From: UBA3076 sp964646435
GTDB taxonomy: Bacteria > Desulfobacterota > Dissulfuribacteria > Dissulfuribacterales > UBA3076
Length of the DNA: 16,419 nucleotides
NCBI GenBank assembly: GCA_964646435.1
Contig: CAZYEJ010000049.1
Span: 1-16,419 of the forward strand
Direction of reading: 5' to 3'
Part shown: positions 7,237 to 14,258 of the stretch, piece by piece
How positions within the stretch are numbered: the stretch's first letter is position 1
How the letters are laid out: each line of letters starts with the position of its first letter
Translations under genes and position numbers: made by a program
Notes under the pieces: model-generated
Seen by the model: the letters and a program-made list of their open reading frames with translations, nothing else
The model's database searches: none
Told to the model about the DNA's origin: nothing

Positions 7237-7349
7237 GTTAAGATTCCCCCTGACTGACAACAATAGAATAGTATACTGCATAACTTGCTTTTGAGAAGAA
7301 ATCCTTGACAGTTCCAGGAACCATTTCTATTATTCAAATGCATTTCATT

Positions 7350-7424
7350 GCGGGAATAACTCAGTGGTAGAGTGTAACCTTGCCAAGGTTAAAGTCGCGG
7401 GTTCAAATCCCGTTTCCCGCTCCA
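7350..7424 (+). tRNA. tRNA-Gly (GCC), CCA encoded
   Basis: The cloverleaf is complete: acceptor GCGGGAA with TTCCCGC, D-arm ACTC/GAGT, anticodon stem TAACC/GGTTA with loop TTGCCAA (anticodon GCC), T-arm GCGGG-TTCAAAT-CCCGT, discriminator T, and encoded CCA at 7422-7424. Confidence 0.97.
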
Positions 7425-7439
7425 GTCATTTAAATAATA

Positions 7440-7462
7440 GGGCAGCATTGGCTGCCCTTTTT
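7440..7462 (+). terminator. Terminator of tRNA-Gly
   Basis: A perfect 7-bp stem (GGGCAGC with GCTGCCC), a 4-nt loop (ATTG) and five T residues, 15 bases after the tRNA. Confidence 0.95.
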
Positions 7463-7470
7463 CGTAAGTG

Positions 7471-7566
7471 TTCACAGGGCATCGCATCTGCTTTGTCGTC
7501 GGGCACTTGAAGTACAGGGAGTACGTCTGTGTACCCGGACGCCTTGCATCTGCAGCACCCTGTAAA
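7471..7566. repeat. Palindromic intergenic repeat element
   Basis: Outer inverted arms ACAGGG (7474-7479) and CCCTGT (7558-7563) enclose two copies of GCATCTGC (7484-7491 and 7546-7553). Between them is an imperfect hairpin (GTCGGGCAC ... GTGTACCCGGAC, with an inner GTAC-aggga-GTAC). The nested symmetry over about 95 bases looks like a REP/MITE-type dispersed element rather than a promoter. The remaining 80 bases before the cytochrome gene show only a short hairpin (CTGTA/TACAG) and no recognisable promoter. Confidence 0.5.
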
Positions 7567-7643
7567 AGCCTACAGTTCGGTGGGTTGCGGTAAAACGGGC
7601 GTTGTAACTCCATGAACGGTTACCCTTTTTCTTTCCGGCAGTT

Positions 7644-9449
7644 ATGAAAAGACTTTCTTTGTGCCTAATAATTCCTCTGACCATTCTAGTAATTTTCATG
7701 CTCAACCTGGAAGTTTTTGCAGGGGCCAAACTCCAAAAGCCTAAGGTAGAGCAGGTCACAACCACCTTAAGCGGCCGGGTGGATCTCTGCCTTTCCTGCC
7801 ACAAGGAAAAACCGGATAAAGCCCACGGGAGGGGAGTCCTGGGATGTGCTGTGTGCCATAAGGGGAACCCGCTCTCCGGCGACAAACAACGGGCACACAT
7901 GGGAATGGTCCTGAATCCGGGAGAACTTCGATTTGCAGATCAAACCTGCGGTCAGTCCGGCTGCCACCCAAAGCGGGTCACTTGGGTCAAGAACTCACTT
8001 ATGGCTACAAACCGTGGCATCATCAGCACCCTTCGCTTTTACTGGGGAGAGAGTCCTGACCACGATGAGGACCTTTCGGTAAAAATACTGAAAGATACCG
8101 GCATGAATTCCCTTGCCCTTGACTACTACCGGAAGTTGTGTGGGAGTTGTCATCTATGGGTTGAACGCGGGAGTCTTCCCAGTTTTCTGGCACACAAGGG
8201 CGGGGGATGCACTGCCTGTCATTTTATTAAGGACGAAGAAAAAAAACCAAAAGACGAGAGACATCCCAAAATAATTAAGGCCATTCCCATGGAAAATTGT
8301 GTTCTGTGTCACAACCGAAGTGGACGTATCGGGCTGTCATATCAGGGGCAGTTTGAGTCTGAGGGCTATGGCACTCCGTATGAAGAAGGCGATTTTTCCT
8401 CCAGAGAGTTAATTGACGGCCGTTTTTACCGGATATTTAAGGACGATATTCATCACGAAAAAGGTATGACCTGTATTGACTGCCATACCCAAAAAGAAAT
8501 TATGGGAGACGGAGAACGCCATGCACATTTTGAAAAACAACTGGAGGTTACATGCCGGGACTGCCATGGGATTTCTAAATCACCAAATTCTTCCGGTTCT
8601 CCCGAACTCAACATCCGGCAAAAAGACGGCTCATTTGTCCTTGAGAACAAACAAAACAAAAAACTTCATCCGCTCCACGTTCCTAATCCGGTTGCCTGCC
8701 TGCATCCCACTCACCGCCGCCTGTCCTGCCAGGCCTGCCATAGTACATGGGTACCTCAGTGCTACGGCTGTCATGTCCGGATGGACAGAAGCAAGACCCA
8801 GTTGGATAAGATTTCAATAAAAGAGACCCCTGGGCTTTGGGAAGAGTTTCGTTCATTTATCCGCTACGAATGCCCGCCTTTGGGAATATTTGAGCATGGC
8901 GAAGAAGGACGGGAGACTCTTTCTGAAAAGGGCCAGCTTCAAGCCGAGACCGGAGAAGTAGTTGTCCTTGTACCAGGGTGACAGGATTTCATTACCTTCC
9001 TGGATGGAGGCGGCAAATGGAAACGTAATTTCAGGCGACTCACTGTCTCATGGATGGACCCCCATACTACGCAAAAGGATGGACGCTCCTGCAGGGAATG
9101 CCACCAAGACCCAAGGGCATTAGGGCTCGGTCAGGGCAGTCTCTCATTTGGACCTGATGGGTGGAGCTTCACCTCCTCTCTTTCCGGTCCTGCTACTTCT
9201 CTGGATATAGATTATCCTCTTGACGCCTTTGTCGACATAGAAGGCAGACCCCTGGTCCGCACATCAAGAACGGGACTCAGATCCTTTAACTCACATGAAC
9301 TTGATAAAATTCTCTATGTTGGACTCTGCCTTCCGTGCCACACAAATTTTGACGACCCTGTAATGAGAAATTGGACTCCCGGTAAAGCACCTTCCCCTTG
9401 CCACTATGCCGGCTTTGCCAGTCGGCATACTTCACAACATCTGCCTTGA
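7644..9449 (+). CDS. Multiheme c-type cytochrome (12 heme motifs) with probable selenocysteine at TGA codon 446
   Basis: A Sec-type signal peptide (basic start, hydrophobic stretch, VFAGA) directs the product to the periplasm or beyond. Before codon 446 there are nine CXXCH motifs (CLSCH, CAVCH, CGSCH, CTACH, CVLCH, CIDCH, CRDCH, CQACH, CYGCH) and one CX4CH (CGQSGCH). At 8979-8981 an in-frame TGA follows LVPG. The same frame then runs open to a TGA at 9447-9449, encoding QDFITFLDGGG, MDPHTTQK and two further CXXCH motifs (CRECH, CLPCH). No frame change is needed. As I recall the family, related cytochromes carry Cys at this point (PGCQ), so Sec in place of Cys is the favoured reading; a nonsense mutation is the alternative. 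The likely role is electron transfer in anaerobic respiration or extracellular electron transfer. No Shine-Dalgarno is clear. If TGA stops translation, the product is 445 residues. Confidence 0.8.
8979..8981 (+). other. In-frame TGA, candidate selenocysteine codon
   Basis: The codon lies between GGG (Gly445) and CAG (Gln447) of the cytochrome frame. It is the only stop between 7644 and the true end at 9447. Coding character, including heme-binding motifs, is preserved on both sides. Confidence 0.65.
8991..9029 (+). promoter_or_regulatory. Candidate bacterial SECIS element
   Basis: Just after the TGA the RNA can fold into an apical hairpin CUUCC (8996-9000) / GGAGG (9006-9010) with loop UGGAU (9001-9005). 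The loop has G at its second and third positions and starts 20 nt after the TGA. ATTAC (8991-8995) and GTAAT (9025-9029) can close it at the base. Bacterial SECIS elements typically lie within about 16-37 nt of the TGA and have a G early in the apical loop, so position and loop fit. The stem is short. Confidence 0.5.
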
Positions 9450-9506
9450 ATTGGGGCGCTATGAAATATGGTTACGCACAAAATGGATCTTTCTTATAAT
9501 AGTAAT

Positions 9507-9522
9507 CTACTATATATTGCTT
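9507..9522 (+). promoter_or_regulatory. Probable NrdR box upstream of nrdJ
   Basis: The core CTATATATTG (9510-9519) matches the central part of the NrdR operator consensus (acaCWATATATWGtgt), although the flanks match poorly. NrdR is the nucleotide-sensing repressor of ribonucleotide reductase genes. A second box, usual for NrdR control, is not clear. Confidence 0.5.
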
Positions 9523-9533
9523 AAAATACTGTA

Positions 9534-9570
9534 ACCCTGCCTATGCATAACACACAGACAGGGGCAGGGT
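9534..9570 (+). promoter_or_regulatory. Inverted repeat in the nrdJ leader
   Basis: ACCCTGCC (9534-9541) pairs perfectly with GGCAGGGT (9563-9570), with a 21-nt loop. An overlapping alternative pairs TGCCTA with TAGGCA just before the start codon. The exclusive pairings could form a switch-like leader, but I found no known riboswitch motif. Confidence 0.4.
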
Positions 9571-9599
9571 ACGAGATTCTCGGAGAGTAGGCATATATC

Positions 9600-11816
9600 A
9601 TGGCAAATTTAATAGAATCCAGCCGACCGGCTTCATCAAATACGGACGGTAGTCTTCCCAATACAGATCTGCTGCTGACTAACAACGCACTTGTTGTGTT
9701 GGCCCGTAGATATTTGAAGAAAGACGAGCAGGGCAAAGTTGTTGAAACACCTGAAGAGATGTTCAGGAGGGTGGCAAGTATAATTGCCATGGCAGATCTT
9801 ATGTATGATGAGAATGCCGATATAGGCGCCATTGCCAAAACTTTTTATGAAGTCATGACCTCTCTTCGGTTTATGCCCAATTCGCCGACCTTAATGAATG
9901 CAGGCAGAGAGCTTGGACAGCTCTCTGCGTGTTTCGTGCTTCCGATTGATGACTCCATTGAAAGCATTTTTGAGGCAATACAGCATACTGCCATGATTCA
10001 TAAGAGTGGAGGAGGCACAGGCTTTTCCTTCTCACGGATACGTCCCAGGGGAGACAGGGTCAAATCCACACAGGGAATCGCAAGCGGCCCGGTTTCCTTT
10101 ATGACCATATTTGATGTGGCTACTGAGACAGTCAAGCAGGGTGGTACCAGGCGTGGTGCCAACATGGCTATTCTAAGAGTGGATCACCCTGATATTGAGG
10201 AATTTATTACTGCCAAGACGCATATTGACAAGCTCAATAACTTCAATATTTCCGTGGCGTTGACAGAGAAATTTATGGAGGCGGTTGAGCGTGGGGAGGA
10301 CTATGCACTGGTCAACCCCAGGACCGGCAAAGAGGTCCGTAGGATATCAGCATCGGCCATTTTTGACAAGATAGTGGAATCGGCCTGGAACAGCGGTGAA
10401 CCCGGAATCGTATTCCTGGACAGGATCAACAGGACAAATCCTACTCCTGATCTGGGACAAATCGAAAGCACGAATCCTTGTGGCGAACAGCCACTTTTAC
10501 CCTATGAATCATGTAACCTGGGTTCCATCAATCTGGGCAAGTTTGTGAAAGATGGGGAAATAGATTATCCGGTCCTTAAGGAGACAGTGTGGCAGGCGGT
10601 CCACTTTCTGGACAATGTAATAGATGCCAACAAGTTTCCCCTTGAAAAAATCAGCAGCATGACCATCCGAACCAGGAAGATAGGCCTTGGGGTGATGGGC
10701 TTTGCTGATTTACTGATATGTTTGGACATTCCCTATAACTCTGACCGGGCCGTTTCACTGGCCGGGGAACTCATGTCTTTTATGGACAAGGAATCAAAGG
10801 CGGCCTCTGCGGAACTTGCGAAAAAACGGGGGAATTTCCCTGCCTACAAAGGAAGCATTTACGATAGTCCAAAAACCCCTTTCATGAGAAACGCCACTAC
10901 CACCACTATCGCACCAACCGGCACCATCAGCATTATTGCAGGGGCATCAAGCGGCATTGAGCCTCTGTTTGCAATCAGCTACATCCGTCGCGTAATGGAT
11001 GGTACAGAGCTGGTTGAGACACATCCCCTGTTTATAGAGGCCATGGAAGTCGCTGGTAAATACTCTGATGCCTTGATGGAAAAGATTGCAGAATGCGGAT
11101 CAGTCCAGGGTCTGGATGAGGTACCGGAAGACCTGAAGAAAGTATTCGTCACATCCATGGACGTCTCACCCGAGGACCATATAGCGATCCAGGCCGCCTT
11201 CCAGAGAGACATTGATAATGCGGTCTCTAAAACCATTAACTTTCCTGATGATGCAACCAGGGACTCCGTCCGAAGTGCATACCTGTTGGCCTGGAATCAA
11301 GGACTTAAAGGCATAACAATCTATCGTAGCGGCAGTAGGCCGGTCCAGGTCTTAAGCCTGAAAAAGGAAAAGATTACTCCAAGGCCAAGGCCACTTAAAA
11401 CCCATGGTATTACAGAGCGGGTACGGACAGGCTGCGGGAATCTCTATGTAACTGTTAACTGGGATGATAAAGATATATGCGAGGTATTTGCTCAGATGGG
11501 TAAGACCGGTGGGTGCGCAGCCTGTCAGATTGAGGCTGAGAGCAGACTGATTTCTCTGGCACTCCGTTCTGGGATCAGGGTCCAGTCCATTGTAAGCCAA
11601 CTTGCCGGCATCCGTTGTCCGTCTCCTATCTGGTATGAAGGAGTCCAGATTCTTTCTTGCCCTGACGCCATTGCCAAGGTACTGGCCTCTGCGAGCGGTG
11701 TAGAGATAGAAAAAGGAAATCCGGCTGTTATGAACTGTCCTGAGTGCGGGGCGGTGCTTGAGCCAGAGGGCGGCTGTTTCCTCTGCCGGTCTTGCGGATT
11801 TTCAAAATGCGATTAA
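9600..11816 (+). CDS. nrdJ: Class II (adenosylcobalamin-dependent) ribonucleoside-diphosphate reductase
   Basis: The 738-residue enzyme reduces ribonucleotides to deoxyribonucleotides in the cytoplasm using a thiyl radical generated from adenosylcobalamin. It needs neither oxygen nor a small subunit, which suits an anaerobe. The active site NPCGE (Asn292, Cys294, Glu296) corresponds to the N-x-C-x-E radical site. The redox pair is likely Cys111 (QLSACF) and Cys305 (ESCNLGS). HKSGGGTGFSFSRIRP, KQGGTRRGANM and ATTTTIAPTGTISI are class II/I core motifs. The C-terminus has the TSCPEC-like zinc ribbon (CPECG ... CRSCG) common to long NrdJ proteins. GGAGAG (9582-9587) lies 12 nt before the ATG, a rather long spacing. 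Upstream there is an NrdR-like box. The gene appears monocistronic. Confidence 0.96.
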   Translation: MANLIESSRPASSNTDGSLPNTDLLLTNNALVVLARRYLKKDEQGKVVETPEEMFRRVASIIAMADLMYDENADIGAIAKTFYEVMTSLRFMPNSPTLMNAGRELGQLSACFVLPIDDSIESIFEAIQHTAMIHKSGGGTGFSFSRIRPRGDRVKSTQGIASGPVSFMTIFDVATETVKQGGTRRGANMAILRVDHPDIEEFITAKTHIDKLNNFNISVALTEKFMEAVERGEDYALVNPRTGKEVRRISASAIFDKIVESAWNSGEPGIVFLDRINRTNPTPDLGQIESTNPCGEQPLLPYESCNLGSINLGKFVKDGEIDYPVLKETVWQAVHFLDNVIDANKFPLEKISSMTIRTRKIGLGVMGFADLLICLDIPYNSDRAVSLAGELMSFMDKESKAASAELAKKRGNFPAYKGSIYDSPKTPFMRNATTTTIAPTGTISIIAGASSGIEPLFAISYIRRVMDGTELVETHPLFIEAMEVAGKYSDALMEKIAECGSVQGLDEVPEDLKKVFVTSMDVSPEDHIAIQAAFQRDIDNAVSKTINFPDDATRDSVRSAYLLAWNQGLKGITIYRSGSRPVQVLSLKKEKITPRPRPLKTHGITERVRTGCGNLYVTVNWDDKDICEVFAQMGKTGGCAACQIEAESRLISLALRSGIRVQSIVSQLAGIRCPSPIWYEGVQILSCPDAIAKVLASASGVEIEKGNPAVMNCPECGAVLEPEGGCFLCRSCGFSKCD

Positions 11817-11866
11817 TCCTGGTAAATCGGTATTGAGAGTCAACTCGAATGTAACGAACGATAATA

Positions 11867-11885
11867 GGGCAATGTAAATTTGCCC
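11867..11885 (+). other. Short hairpin downstream of nrdJ
   Basis: GGGCAA and TTGCCC form a 6-bp stem 50 bases after the nrdJ stop. There is no T-run, so it is a weak terminator candidate only. Confidence 0.3.
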
Positions 11886-11937
11886 GAAAATACATGAAAT
11901 GGCAATATGTCAAGGCAAATTGGTTTGTCAATCAATG

Positions 11938-11962
11938 ATTCGCGCCGCTACGCGGCGCGAAT
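11938..11962. repeat. GC-rich palindromic hairpin 1
   Basis: A perfect 11-bp stem (ATTCGCGCCGC with GCGGCGCGAAT) has a TAC loop. It shares its core (CCGCTACGCGG) with hairpin 2 27 bases downstream. An inverted pair AGTCAACTCG (11838-11847) / CGAGTTGACT (11966-11975) brackets it. Confidence 0.75.
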
Positions 11963-11988
11963 GCGCGAGTTGACTTCGTCCAACGATT

Positions 11989-12015
11989 GGTCCACACCGC
12001 TACGCGGTGCGAACC
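11989..12015. repeat. GC-rich palindromic hairpin 2, abutting the intron 3' end
   Basis: A 12-bp stem with two imperfect positions (GGTCCACACCGC with GCGGTGCGAACC) has the same TAC loop and the same core as hairpin 1. Its last base is directly next to the predicted 3' end of the group II intron relic at 12016. Confidence 0.7.
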
Positions 12016-12350
12016 ATCGGGATAGGAAGGAGCCTCACAGCTTCCCCCTCCCACACCACGCAGCGTACGGGTCCGTACTACGCGGTTCGGCTGATCAGGC
12101 AGAATCAGATCCAGGGAAACACAAGTCCGAGTGATTTGAACCAAGCATCAGGCAAGGCGATCTGAACCCACTTGACTTTGCTCATCCGCCAGGGGCCTTT
12201 TCGGGCGCAGCCTGTCGTTAATGCTTGGTCCCTGTAAACTCCTCTTTTCAGGAGTTCCCGCACTCGGGTCCGACGGTTTTTCCAATGCTTCCAGATCACC
12301 GCCCGAAGTCGGCGTCGGACGCGATAGGGGACGTTGCCAATTTGTACAAC
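12016..12350 (-). mobile_element. 3' portion of a group II intron: maturase tail plus domains V and VI
   Basis: On the minus strand, 12350-12105 is an open frame encoding the C-terminal end of a group II intron reverse transcriptase/maturase: RVRRRLRAVIWKHWKN, then RTRVRELLKRGV, ARKGPWRMSK, ending at a TGA at 12105-12107. It resembles the X/DNA-binding end of LtrA-type proteins. After the stop comes a domain V hairpin (ACCGCGTAG / CTGCGTGGT with a 2-nt CG bulge, an upper 4-bp stem and loop GACC). A domain VI stem with an unpaired A in CCTATCCC follows, and the intron ends in CGAT at 12016. Everything upstream of the maturase tail is missing; the RAYT gene begins 19 bases away on the opposite strand. 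The frame is closed by a TAA at 12351-12353. Confidence 0.85.
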
Positions 12351-12368
12351 TTAAGGTATGTATGCTGT

Positions 12369-13370
12369 ATGGTGAGACAAGCCCGATTGGATGCGCCTGG
12401 TGTTTTGCACCATGTTATGGCACGTGGCATTGAGCAACGGCCTATTTTTATTGATGACCGTGACAGAGATGAGTTTGTTCGTCGTCTATCAGATCTTGCT
12501 CTGGAAGGGAAACTGATAGTTTACGCATGGTCTTTAATGCCCAACCACTTTCATCTTCTGGTCAGGACCGGAAAGATCTCTTTGTCCAGGAGTATGCGCT
12601 CATTGTTAACAGGGTATGCCGGATACTTTAACCGGCGGCATAGACGTCATGGACATGTATTTCAAAACCGTTTCAAGTCTATAATATGCGAGGAGGAACC
12701 ATATTTTTTAGAGCTTGTTCGATATTTGCACCTTAATCCTTTGCGTGCTGGTATTGTTAAGGATCTGAAGGGGCTGGACCGGTATCCATATACTGGCCAT
12801 TCGATTCTTGTGGGCAGTATAGACCGGTTATGGCAGGACACTGAAGATGTATGGAATCGATTTGGCGGGACACGTCGGGAGGCTGCGAAGAGTTATCGGG
12901 CTTTTGTATCGGATGGTGTCGGGCAGGGCCGAAGGCCTGACCTTATGGGTGGTGGACTCTATCGAAGCATGGGTGGTTGGCGTGCAGTTGCGGATTTACG
13001 TCGAGGCCGCGAGGCATATCGGTCTGACGAACGCGTGTTGGGGTCTTCTGCGTTTGTTGAGGTTTTGCTTGAGGAAGCGGATGCTCAGTTGAAAGGAAGA
13101 TATAGGCAGGTAGAATTGTCAAAGCTGAAGAAACGCATTGCCAAAGATATGGGAGTCAGTAGTCATGCCTTGGCTGGTGGAGGCAGGTCTGAGAATGTGT
13201 CACGTGCCAGAGCTGTTTTATGTTATGTTTGGATGCATTATTTGGGACAAAGTGGCCGGGTACTTGCCGAAGAGCTTGGTGTGAGTTCCCAAGCTGTTTA
13301 TGCGGCTTTTTCTCGAGTGGAACGGAACGGGGGATTGGACGCGGAAGCCCTGGAAAGATGGTGCCGGTAA
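12369..13370 (+). CDS. REP-associated tyrosine (RAYT/Y1) transposase with C-terminal DnaA-like HTH
   Basis: The 333-residue protein belongs to the single-stranded-DNA Y1 transposase group. The HUH metal site is NHFHLL (His60, His62). The probable nucleophile is Tyr119 in RYLHLNPLRAG. GHVFQNRFKS and the final Y-P-Y-T-G-H of the catalytic domain are also typical. From about residue 230 the C-terminus is a helical region resembling a DnaA-type helix-turn-helix (KLKKRIAKDMG, then VLAEELGVSSQAVYAAFSRVE), a common extension in deltaproteobacterial members. I chose the ATG at 12369 (MVRQARLDAPGV) because the family begins there; a more upstream ATG at 12225 would encode intron-derived sequence. RAYTs process palindromic REP hairpins, and two hairpins lie 350-430 bases upstream. 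It may be intact and active. Confidence 0.9.
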   Translation: MVRQARLDAPGVLHHVMARGIEQRPIFIDDRDRDEFVRRLSDLALEGKLIVYAWSLMPNHFHLLVRTGKISLSRSMRSLLTGYAGYFNRRHRRHGHVFQNRFKSIICEEEPYFLELVRYLHLNPLRAGIVKDLKGLDRYPYTGHSILVGSIDRLWQDTEDVWNRFGGTRREAAKSYRAFVSDGVGQGRRPDLMGGGLYRSMGGWRAVADLRRGREAYRSDERVLGSSAFVEVLLEEADAQLKGRYRQVELSKLKKRIAKDMGVSSHALAGGGRSENVSRARAVLCYVWMHYLGQSGRVLAEELGVSSQAVYAAFSRVERNGGLDAEALERWCR

Positions 13371-13399
13371 AATATTGAACAACAAACAAGGACATAAAT

Positions 13400-14185
13400 T
13401 TGAAATATAGCACCTTCCATAAAGAACCTGTGACTACAGCATTACTTCTTGCAGCCGGAATAGGTAGCCGCCTTTATCCATTGTCGCTGGATGCCCCTAA
13501 ATGTCTGACGATAGTCAGTGGCGTGTCGATACTTGAACGTTTGGTCTCAAACCTGAGTCAAAATGGTTTCAAACGTCTGGTCGTTGTTACTGGATATCTG
13601 GAAAATTGCATTAAAGATTTTTTGGGGACTCAGATAGGTAACATTTCAATCGACTACATTTTCAGTCCGCTTTACAAGACAACCAATAATATCTATTCTC
13701 TCTGGATGGCACGTGAAATTATCAATGAGCCATTCCTGCTACTCGAAAGTGATCTTGTGTTTGATGAATCACTTCTGAAATCCATGCTGTATCCTAATAA
13801 AATAGCTGTTGCAAAGATGCAACCGTGGATGCATGGGACATGTGTTACAATCAATCGATCTCAACGTGTTAACGCATTTTTTAAAGACAACAAAGCCCCC
13901 CTTACTGTGGATTCATATAAAACAGTTAATATTTATTGCATTTCGCTTAGTTCGTGGCACTGTATTGTCGAAAAATTAGATCAGCATATTTCAGATGGCA
14001 AAACAAACGATTATTACGAAATCATATTTGCGGAAATGATTGCTGATGGCAGTCTCTCTTTGGATATGGTCTCTTTTGACAGCAAACCATGGTATGAAAT
14101 AGACAATATCGAAGATCTGGCAAAGGCTGAGAAACTATTTCCATTATACAATCATACAGCCACTAAAATTCTTCATATTTCATAA
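13400..14185 (+). CDS. Sugar/alcohol-phosphate nucleotidyltransferase (LicC-like, probably cytidylyltransferase)
   Basis: The 261-residue cytoplasmic enzyme is expected to couple an NTP to a phosphorylated small molecule, releasing pyrophosphate. The NTP-binding signature LLLAAGIGSRLYPLSLDAPKC covers residues 15-35. ESDLVFDE (about 114-121) supplies an Asp for metal binding. WYEIDNIEDLAKAE (about 235-248) is the usual second metal/product site (E-I-D-x-x-E-D-L). The size and spacing resemble LicC-type phosphocholine cytidylyltransferases rather than long sugar pyrophosphorylases. The start is a TTG with AAGGA 7 nt upstream. It is the first gene of a tight three-gene operon with a PLP enzyme and a CDP-alcohol phosphatidyltransferase, which argues that the activated product is a CDP-alcohol. 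The substrate is inferred, not shown. Confidence 0.85.
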   Translation: MKYSTFHKEPVTTALLLAAGIGSRLYPLSLDAPKCLTIVSGVSILERLVSNLSQNGFKRLVVVTGYLENCIKDFLGTQIGNISIDYIFSPLYKTTNNIYSLWMAREIINEPFLLLESDLVFDESLLKSMLYPNKIAVAKMQPWMHGTCVTINRSQRVNAFFKDNKAPLTVDSYKTVNIYCISLSSWHCIVEKLDQHISDGKTNDYYEIIFAEMIADGSLSLDMVSFDSKPWYEIDNIEDLAKAEKLFPLYNHTATKILHIS

Positions 14186-14258
14186 CCTGTTTTTTGGGCC
14201 ATGCAATTGAACAATAGTGCAACACCGAACATCACTAAAAAAATAACAGGAATTTCAT

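Noticed and set aside
8979..9053. Annotating the cytochrome as two separate genes (ending at 8981 and starting at 9054)
   Set aside because: Both parts are in the same frame, the sequence between is coding-like without stops, and the second part has no signal peptide or Shine-Dalgarno; one gene with an in-frame TGA explains it better.
9450..9599. Cobalamin riboswitch upstream of nrdJ
   Set aside because: No B12-box-like motif (GCCACTG) and too little room for the full aptamer.
11938..12015. Integron attC site
   Set aside because: The hairpins resemble attC stems, but I could not place convincing paired R and L boxes (GTTRRRY/RYYYAAC) at the expected spacing; kept as palindromic repeats.
12225..12368. 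Upstream ATG extending the transposase by 48 residues
   Set aside because: The extension is antisense to the group II maturase tail and has no similarity to the family; family homology starts at MVRQARL (12369).
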